Shown here: one piece after another, positions 59,044 through 64,000 of the stretch
Position numbering within the stretch: the first letter of the stretch is position 1
How the letters are laid out: every line of letters begins with the position of its first letter
Assembly: GCF_016595235.1 (NCBI RefSeq)
Contig: NZ_JAENHL010000008.1
Location: 952,624-1,016,623 of the forward strand
From: Taklimakanibacter albus
Lineage (GTDB): Bacteria > Pseudomonadota > Alphaproteobacteria > Rhizobiales > Aestuariivirgaceae
Direction: 5' to 3'
Length of the DNA stretch: 64,000 nt
Notes under the pieces: generated by a model
Told to the model about the DNA's origin: nothing
Databases searched by the model: none
What the model saw: only the letters and a program-made list of their open reading frames with translations
Translations under genes and position numbers: made by a program

Positions 59044-60045
59044 GTGACACGTCAGCAGATCCTCGGCTGGACCCAGCGCAACGGCCTGTTCTTTGCGCTG
59101 GCCATCCTCATCGCCATCTTCTCGATCCTGAGCAGCCGCTTCCTGACGGTGCCCAACTTCACCGTCATCCTGCTGCAGAACGCGGTCATCGGGCTCATCG
59201 TCGTGCCGGGCGCGATGCTGATCCTGTGCGGCCTCGTCGATCTGTCGGTGGGGTCCGTCGCGGTGCTCTCGGCGGTGGTATTCGGCCAGGCGATGGCGAG
59301 CGGCCTGGGCCTCCCTGTCTCCTTGCTGATCGGCCTCGCGGTCGGCGCCGCCTGGGGCGCCTTCAACGGCTATCTCATCGCCATCCAGGGCTTCTCGCCC
59401 ATCATCATCACGCTTGGCGGGCTCGCGGGCGCCCGCGGTCTCGCCGAATTCGTCACGCAAGGCTACACGACCTACGGCTATGGCCGCGAATTCGCGTTTC
59501 TCGGCAATGGCAAGCTGCTCGGCGTGCCGGTGCCGGTCATCCTGTTCGCCATCGTTTTCCTCATCGGCCTGCATCTGTGGTACCGCGCCCCCCTGGGCCG
59601 GCACATGATCGCCGTCGGCGGCGCCAAGGACACCGCCGCCGAGATCGGCATCAAGGTCAAGCTCATTCCCTTCTGGCTCTATGTGGCCTCAGGCTTGGCG
59701 GCGGCCTTGGGTGGACTCATCATTGCGTCGCAGCTCGATGGTGCCGCCGTCACCATCGGCACCGGCATGGAGCTCGAAGTGCTGACCGCCATCCTGCTCG
59801 GCGGCGTCTCCTTCACCGGCGGGCGCGGCTCGCTGTTCGGCGTGTTGTTCGGGCTGCTCTTCGTCGGCGTGCTGTCGAACGGCCTCGTCCAGGTCAATGT
59901 CAGCCCCTATTTCGAGCAGGTCGCCATCGGCGCGGCTTTGTGCGGCGCGGCGGCCCTCGACATGTTCTATCAGCGGCTCGAGCGTCTCAATGTGCCGGTC
60001 GAGAGCGAACCTATCGAGGCCCCGCAAGCAGGAGAAGCCCAATGA
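59044..60045 (+). CDS. ABC transporter permease (RbsC-like)
   Basis: A 333-residue membrane protein with about 10 helices of the BPD_transp_2 (ribose permease) family: LGGLAGARGLAEFVTQGYTT, the EAA-like loop near GLAAALGGLIIASQLDGAAV and FTGGRGSLFGVLFGLLFVGV. GTG 59044 is the start, 131 bases after the binding-protein gene. Its end overlaps the ATPase start (ATGA), so the two are translated together. It forms the channel for the sugar-type transporter. Confidence 0.92.
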   Translation: MTRQQILGWTQRNGLFFALAILIAIFSILSSRFLTVPNFTVILLQNAVIGLIVVPGAMLILCGLVDLSVGSVAVLSAVVFGQAMASGLGLPVSLLIGLAVGAAWGAFNGYLIAIQGFSPIIITLGGLAGARGLAEFVTQGYTTYGYGREFAFLGNGKLLGVPVPVILFAIVFLIGLHLWYRAPLGRHMIAVGGAKDTAAEIGIKVKLIPFWLYVASGLAAALGGLIIASQLDGAAVTIGTGMELEVLTAILLGGVSFTGGRGSLFGVLFGLLFVGVLSNGLVQVNVSPYFEQVAIGAALCGAAALDMFYQRLERLNVPVESEPIEAPQAGEAQ

Positions 60046-60803
60046 GCGCGCCCATCCTGGAACTGCGCGCCTTGAGCAAGTCCTTCGGGCCCGTGCATGC
60101 CGTGAAGACGGTGAGCCTTGCGGCGCATGCGGGCGAAGTGATCGGCCTCATCGGCGACAATGGGGCCGGCAAAAGCACCCTCACCCGCATGATCGCCGGC
60201 GCGATCCGCCCCGATCAGGGCGACATCATCGTCAATGGCCAGAAAGAGCATTTCGAGACGGCGCAGGATGCGCGGCGCGCCGGTATCGAGACGGTGTTCC
60301 AGACACTCGCGCTGGTGCCCGGACTCGACATCGTCGAGAACATCTTTCTCGGCCGTGAACTGCTCGTTCCCGGCGCCACCGGACGCGCGACACGGACGAT
60401 GGATGTCGCCGCCATGCGCCGGCGCGTCGAGGAAGGCTATCAGCGCTTCGGTCTCAACCTGCCCGACATGCGCACCAAGGTCGCCGCGCTCTCCGGCGGA
60501 CAGCGCCAGGTCGTCGCGATCGCCCGCGCGGTTCTGTGGGGCAGCGGCGTGGTCGTGCTCGACGAGCCGACCGCGGCGCTCGGCGTCAAGCAGACCGAGC
60601 TGGTCCTGTCCTTCATCGAAAGACTGCGCAGCCACAAGGTCGCGGTGATCTTCATCAGCCACAATATGCAGCATGTGATGCGCGTCGCCGACCGCGTCTG
60701 CGTGCTCAGGCTCGGGCGCAAAGTCCATGACGGGCCGATGTCCAAACTCTCCGGCACCGACCTCGTCGCGCTGATGACGGGTGCTACCATCGCCGCCCAA
60801 TAG
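60042..60803 (+). CDS. ABC transporter ATP-binding protein, single-domain
   Basis: A 253-residue ATPase: Walker A GLIGDNGAGKSTLTRMIAG, Q-loop region TVFQTLALVP, signature ALSGGQRQVVAIARAV, Walker B VVVLDEPTAALG and the switch His in IFISHN. It is a single domain like FrcA, not the tandem RbsA type. The overlap ATGA with the permease gene shows it is coupled to it. It is followed 14 bases later by the D-aminoacylase gene. Confidence 0.92.
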   Translation: MSAPILELRALSKSFGPVHAVKTVSLAAHAGEVIGLIGDNGAGKSTLTRMIAGAIRPDQGDIIVNGQKEHFETAQDARRAGIETVFQTLALVPGLDIVENIFLGRELLVPGATGRATRTMDVAAMRRRVEEGYQRFGLNLPDMRTKVAALSGGQRQVVAIARAVLWGSGVVVLDEPTAALGVKQTELVLSFIERLRSHKVAVIFISHNMQHVMRVADRVCVLRLGRKVHDGPMSKLSGTDLVALMTGATIAAQ

Positions 60804-60816
60804 AAAGTTCAACAGA

Positions 60817-62418
60817 ATGACAAACGGATCCATCCTCTTCACGGGAGGCATCGTCGTCGACGGGCTGGGCAACGCCCGCTTCCGCGCCGATGTGCTGGTC
60901 GAGGGCGGCCGCATCGTCTCGGTGGGCCCGGCAGGTAGCGATGCCGATCGCGTCATCGCCATAGACGGTCTCGTCATCGCGCCCGGCTTCATCGACATGC
61001 ATACGCATTCCGATCTGCAGATGCTGTGCAATCCGGATCACACGTCGAAGCTGAGCCAGGGCGTCACCACCGAGGTTCTGGGCCAGGATGGCCTCAGCTA
61101 CGCGCCGGTCGATGACACGACACTGCGCGAGCTCCGGAGCCAGCTCAAAGGATGGAACGACGATCCGCCGGGCTTCGACTGGAACTGGCGCAGTGTCGCC
61201 GAGTATCTCGCGCGGCTCGACGGCAATACCGCGGTCAACACCGCCTATCTCGTCCCGCATGGCAATTTGCGGCTCCTGGTCATGGGTAATGAGCCGCGGC
61301 TCGCGACGGCGGATGAGCTCGCGCGGATGAAGGTGCTACTCCGACGGGCGATGGAGGAAGGCGGCGTCGGCCTGTCGACCGGCCTCACTTATGTGCCGGC
61401 GATGTATTCCGACACCGACGAGCTGGTGGCGCTGTGCGAGGTCGTGGCCGAGTTCGGCGGCTTCTATTGCCCGCATCACCGCAATTATGGCGCCGACGCC
61501 TTGGGCGGCTATCGCGAATGTTTCGAGATCGCGCGCCGCTCCGGCGTGGCGCTGCATCTCGCCCATACACATTTGAGCTTCGAGGCCAATCGCGGCAAGC
61601 TGCCGGAGCTTCTGCGCATGTTCGACGAAGCGCTGGCGGACGGCGTCGATCTCAGCTTCGATAGCTATCCCTATCTCGCCGCGATGACGACGCTGCATTC
61701 ACAGCTCCCCGGCTGGGCCCAGGCGGGCAGCGGCGCCGAGCAGATGGCACGCTTACGTAATCCCGAAGATCGCGAGCGGATCATCGCCGCTCTCGATGTC
61801 GACGGCTCCGACGGCCATCAAGGCCTGACGGTCGACTGGAGCGGCGTCTATATTGCGGGGCTTCCCGGCGCGCCGGAGCTCGACTGGATCATGCAGGTGA
61901 ATCTCGCGGAGGCGGCGGCCAAGCTCGGGAAACGCCCGGCCGAGCTCTGTCTCGACATTCTGCTCGCCACCGACCGGGCAGCGCCGTGTGTGTTCTTCAT
62001 CGGCATCGAGGAGCATGTACGCACCTTGATGCAGCGCGAGGAACATACCGTCGGCAGCGACGGCATCCTGGTCGGCGAACGGCCGCATCCGCGCTCCTGG
62101 GGCACTTTCCCGCGCATGCTCGAGACTTATGTCCGCGAGGAGAAGGTGCTGAGCCTCGAGGAATGCGTGCGCCACATGACGAGTGCCGCCGCTGACCGGC
62201 TGAGACTCGCCGACCGCGGCCGCATCACCGAAGGCGCCATTGCCGATCTGGTCGTCTTCGACAAGGATAAGGTCAAGGCCAATGCCACTTATGAAAAGCC
62301 GCGCCAGGCGGCGACCGGCATCCGCCATGTGCTGGTGAATGGCCAATTCGCGGTCGAGGATGGCACAATCACCGGCCAACGCGCCGGGCGCGTGCTGAGA
62401 TTGGGTGGACGGTCGTGA
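60817..62418 (+). CDS. D-aminoacylase (N-acyl-D-amino-acid deacylase) family amidohydrolase
   Basis: A 533-residue metal-dependent amidohydrolase of the D-aminoacylase family. FIDMHTHSDLQMLCNPDHTS supplies the first metal His pair, HLAHTHLSFEANRG a later pair, and VGSDGILVGERPHPRSWGTF the catalytic-Asp region typical of the family. It would release D-amino acids from N-acyl-D-amino acids. The ATG at 60817 lies 14 bases after the ATPase gene and the enzyme is clearly part of the operon. The exact substrate is unknown; some members act on D-amino amides or dipeptides. Confidence 0.88.
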   Translation: MTNGSILFTGGIVVDGLGNARFRADVLVEGGRIVSVGPAGSDADRVIAIDGLVIAPGFIDMHTHSDLQMLCNPDHTSKLSQGVTTEVLGQDGLSYAPVDDTTLRELRSQLKGWNDDPPGFDWNWRSVAEYLARLDGNTAVNTAYLVPHGNLRLLVMGNEPRLATADELARMKVLLRRAMEEGGVGLSTGLTYVPAMYSDTDELVALCEVVAEFGGFYCPHHRNYGADALGGYRECFEIARRSGVALHLAHTHLSFEANRGKLPELLRMFDEALADGVDLSFDSYPYLAAMTTLHSQLPGWAQAGSGAEQMARLRNPEDRERIIAALDVDGSDGHQGLTVDWSGVYIAGLPGAPELDWIMQVNLAEAAAKLGKRPAELCLDILLATDRAAPCVFFIGIEEHVRTLMQREEHTVGSDGILVGERPHPRSWGTFPRMLETYVREEKVLSLEECVRHMTSAAADRLRLADRGRITEGAIADLVVFDKDKVKANATYEKPRQAATGIRHVLVNGQFAVEDGTITGQRAGRVLRLGGRS

Positions 62419-62426
62419 CTTTACAT

Positions 62427-62506
62427 CGTCATCCCGGCGCAACGAAGCGGGTGGCGGTGCTCGCGTGGATGGGCTTTTATGGGTCCCGGCTTTCGCCGGG
62501 ATGACG
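62427..62506. repeat. Dispersed REP-like palindrome in the operon
   Basis: CGTCATCCCGGCG and CGCCGGGATGACG are perfect 13-bp mirror arms about 55 bases apart, with the word TCCCGGCTTTCGCCGGGA inside forming a smaller hairpin. This is a very common alphaproteobacterial intergenic element. It lies between the D-aminoacylase and PLP-enzyme genes and may modulate downstream expression. Confidence 0.75.
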
Positions 62507-62526
62507 GAATAGGAGAAGCGTTTACA

Positions 62527-63648
62527 ATGAGCTGGATCGATCTCGATATCGCAACGCCGGGTCTCGTCATCGATCTCGATATTCTCGACCGCAATCTCGA
62601 CGAGATGGCCGGGATCGTGGCGGCCGCCGGCATCGAGCTCTTCCCGCATGCCAAGACGCATCGGATGGCCGAGGCCGGACTGCGCCAGATCGCGCGCGGC
62701 GCCCATGGCCTGTGCGTCGCCAAATTGGGCGAGGCCGAGGCTTTCGCGGCCGCAGGCGTCAAGCGCTTCTTCGTCGCCAATCCGATCGTCGGAAAAGCGA
62801 AAGCTGCGCGGGCCCTCGCTTTGGCGCGCAAGGCCGACCTCGTGCTCGCCACCGACAGTGTCGCTGGCGCCGCCAGCATCGGTGACGTCTTCGCCGCAGC
62901 AGGCGAGAGATCGCGGCTCATGCTGGCGATCGATTCAGGGCTCGGGCGTGAGGGCGTTCCGCCTGATGCCGCGCCCGACATTGCTGCGGCGATCGCCGCC
63001 CTGCCCGGCATCGACCTCACCGGCATCTATACACATGAGGGATCTACTTATGCCGCCAAGGATGCGGCCGACCTGGTGCGGCAGGCGCAGGCGGCCGGAA
63101 GCCTGATGGTCTCCGTCGCCGAAGCGATCCGGGCCAGGGGTATCGCCCTTCCCGTCGTGTCGCTCGGCGCCTCGGCATCGGCACGCGCCGTGGCGCAGGT
63201 GAAAGGCGTCACCCAGATCAGGCCGGGCATCTATGCCTTCAACGATGTCGGGCAAATCGCGCTCGGCAATGCGACGCTCGCCACGACGGCGATCCGCGTC
63301 ATGGCGACGGTCGTCAGCCATCCCGAAGCGGGCCGCGCCTGCATCGATGCCGGCTCGAAATCGCTGAGCACCGACCTGGTTCCCGCGGTGGCGCGGCGGG
63401 CCGAATATCCAGGCATGGGCCTCCTCGTCAACGCGCCCGGCTGGGTCATCGAGCGGATGTCCGAGGAGCATGGCTGGCTGCGCTGGCATGGCGAAAGCGA
63501 GCCGGCGCCGCTGCCGGTCGGCACACGGCTCGAAATCGTTCCCAATCATGTCTGCATGGCTTTTGCCATGTTGCGGCGGGCCAGTATTGTGCGCGAAGGT
63601 GCCATTATCGATCGCTGGGAGGGATTCGGGCCCGGCTCATCCGAATAG
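62527..63648 (+). CDS. D-threonine aldolase / D-serine dehydratase-like PLP enzyme (alanine racemase fold)
   Basis: A 373-residue PLP enzyme with the alanine-racemase N-terminal barrel: TPGLVIDLDILDRNLDEMAG, the PLP lysine Lys43 in LFPHAKTH, and LAIDSGLGREGV. The C-terminal metal site His341-x-Cys343 in PNHVCMAF marks the D-threonine aldolase/DSD1 group, which need a divalent metal and act on D-beta-hydroxy amino acids. It fits the upstream D-aminoacylase: release of a D-amino acid, then cleavage or dehydration. AGGAGA ribosome site; follows the REP-like repeat. Confidence 0.88.
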   Translation: MSWIDLDIATPGLVIDLDILDRNLDEMAGIVAAAGIELFPHAKTHRMAEAGLRQIARGAHGLCVAKLGEAEAFAAAGVKRFFVANPIVGKAKAARALALARKADLVLATDSVAGAASIGDVFAAAGERSRLMLAIDSGLGREGVPPDAAPDIAAAIAALPGIDLTGIYTHEGSTYAAKDAADLVRQAQAAGSLMVSVAEAIRARGIALPVVSLGASASARAVAQVKGVTQIRPGIYAFNDVGQIALGNATLATTAIRVMATVVSHPEAGRACIDAGSKSLSTDLVPAVARRAEYPGMGLLVNAPGWVIERMSEEHGWLRWHGESEPAPLPVGTRLEIVPNHVCMAFAMLRRASIVREGAIIDRWEGFGPGSSE

Positions 63649-63660
63649 CGGAGGGATAAT

Positions 63661-64000
63661 ATGTCGGACTTCAAACTCGCGCCCGGCCAGGCGCTTCTCG
63701 TCGCCTCGCGCGGCACAGGTCCGGAGCACGGGCTGACCCGCTGGGTGCAGCATAATAGCCAGTGGCGCGGGACACGGCTCGCAACGGTGAACCAGCTGTC
63801 GAGCCTTGCCCGTCACCCGTCGCTCCCCGTCGTCTATGGGACATCGCGCGTCGATGACGAAGGCGACATTCATGCCTGGCGTATCGAAGGCGACAAAGCG
63901 GCAACGCTCAGCGAGAAATCGAGCGAAGGCGCTGAGCCCTGCCATATCGTGGTCGATCCCACCGGGCGCCTGCTGCTCTTCGCCAATTACACCAGCTCCA
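63661..64000 (+). CDS. Lactonase family protein (6-phosphogluconolactonase-type), partial
   Basis: The first 113 residues of a seven-bladed propeller lactonase. LLVASRGTGPEHGLTRWVQH, the N-terminal strands and PCHIVVDPTGRLLLFANYTS (a blade with the D-P-G turn) are characteristic. It starts 12 bases after the PLP gene with GGAGGGATAAT before the ATG and continues beyond the window. It likely belongs to the same operon and may open a lactone intermediate. Confidence 0.8.
   Translation, partial: MSDFKLAPGQALLVASRGTGPEHGLTRWVQHNSQWRGTRLATVNQLSSLARHPSLPVVYGTSRVDDEGDIHAWRIEGDKAATLSEKSSEGAEPCHIVVDPTGRLLLFANYTSS

Noticed and set aside
59226-60803. A 525-codon frame overlapping the permease and continuing into the ATPase
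   Set aside because: Only its C-terminal half is real (the ATPase from 60042); the first half is Arg/His-rich out-of-frame permease.
1-64000. CRISPR arrays
   Set aside because: No regularly spaced 24-40 bp direct repeats with unique spacers were seen; the only tandem repeat is inside the helicase gene.

Overview
The window looks like chromosome from an alphaproteobacterium of the Hyphomicrobiales (Rhizobiales) type. Reasons are the conserved gene orders fabI-phosphatase-aroC and rpmH-rnpA-yidC-engB-argB-HAD-dapD, high GC with alphaproteobacterial codon use, a GTG-started rpmH, and dispersed palindromes of the kind common in this order. No species can be named from the sequence alone.

Layout. 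(1) About 1-23.7 kb is mostly core: end of fabI, a histidine phosphatase, aroC, two outer-membrane beta-barrel proteins, a rhodanese, a haloacetate-dehalogenase-like hydrolase, a TetR/MFS pair with twin operators and a coupled SRAP (YedK-like) DNA-protein crosslink gene, truA, dapE, dapD, argB, engB, yidC, rnpA, rpmH, an orphan sensor kinase and an autoprocessing P1 peptidase. A tRNA-Arg(ACG) closes this part. (2) About 23.7-33.9 kb is an accessory block with mixed, partly much lower GC: a 1273-residue predicted nuclease/STAND-NTPase protein that resembles Avs-type anti-phage sensors in layout, a broken IS3-like element, a low-GC lipoprotein, a DUF4238 gene, an unknown small gene, a hydrolase and a drug-efflux MFS. 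The junctions are marked by an ~80-85 bp repeat family with inverted ends, all copies in the same orientation. (3) 33.9-50 kb is stress and small-molecule biology: LysR/MFS, two ArsR-SRPBCC-DHFR-like groups with striking operators, methyltransferases, TetR, a DEAD-box helicase with 75-residue tandem repeats, and an HTH + nucleotidyltransferase pair that looks like a toxin-antitoxin module. (4) 50-64 kb holds a secreted M2 (ACE-like) dipeptidyl carboxypeptidase, a beta-hydroxyacid dehydrogenase, a double CaiB/BaiF protein lacking the catalytic Asp in both halves, a GlxA-type regulator, and a catabolic operon: Tat-exported binding protein, permease, ATPase, D-aminoacylase, D-threonine-aldolase-like enzyme and a lactonase that runs off the end.

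The best candidate for an undescribed system is the 24.1-27.9 kb gene together with the repeat-punctuated cassettes beside it; the 44.8-46.4 kb HTH/nucleotidyltransferase pair is the second. All functional statements come from reading motifs by eye; no database search was run.
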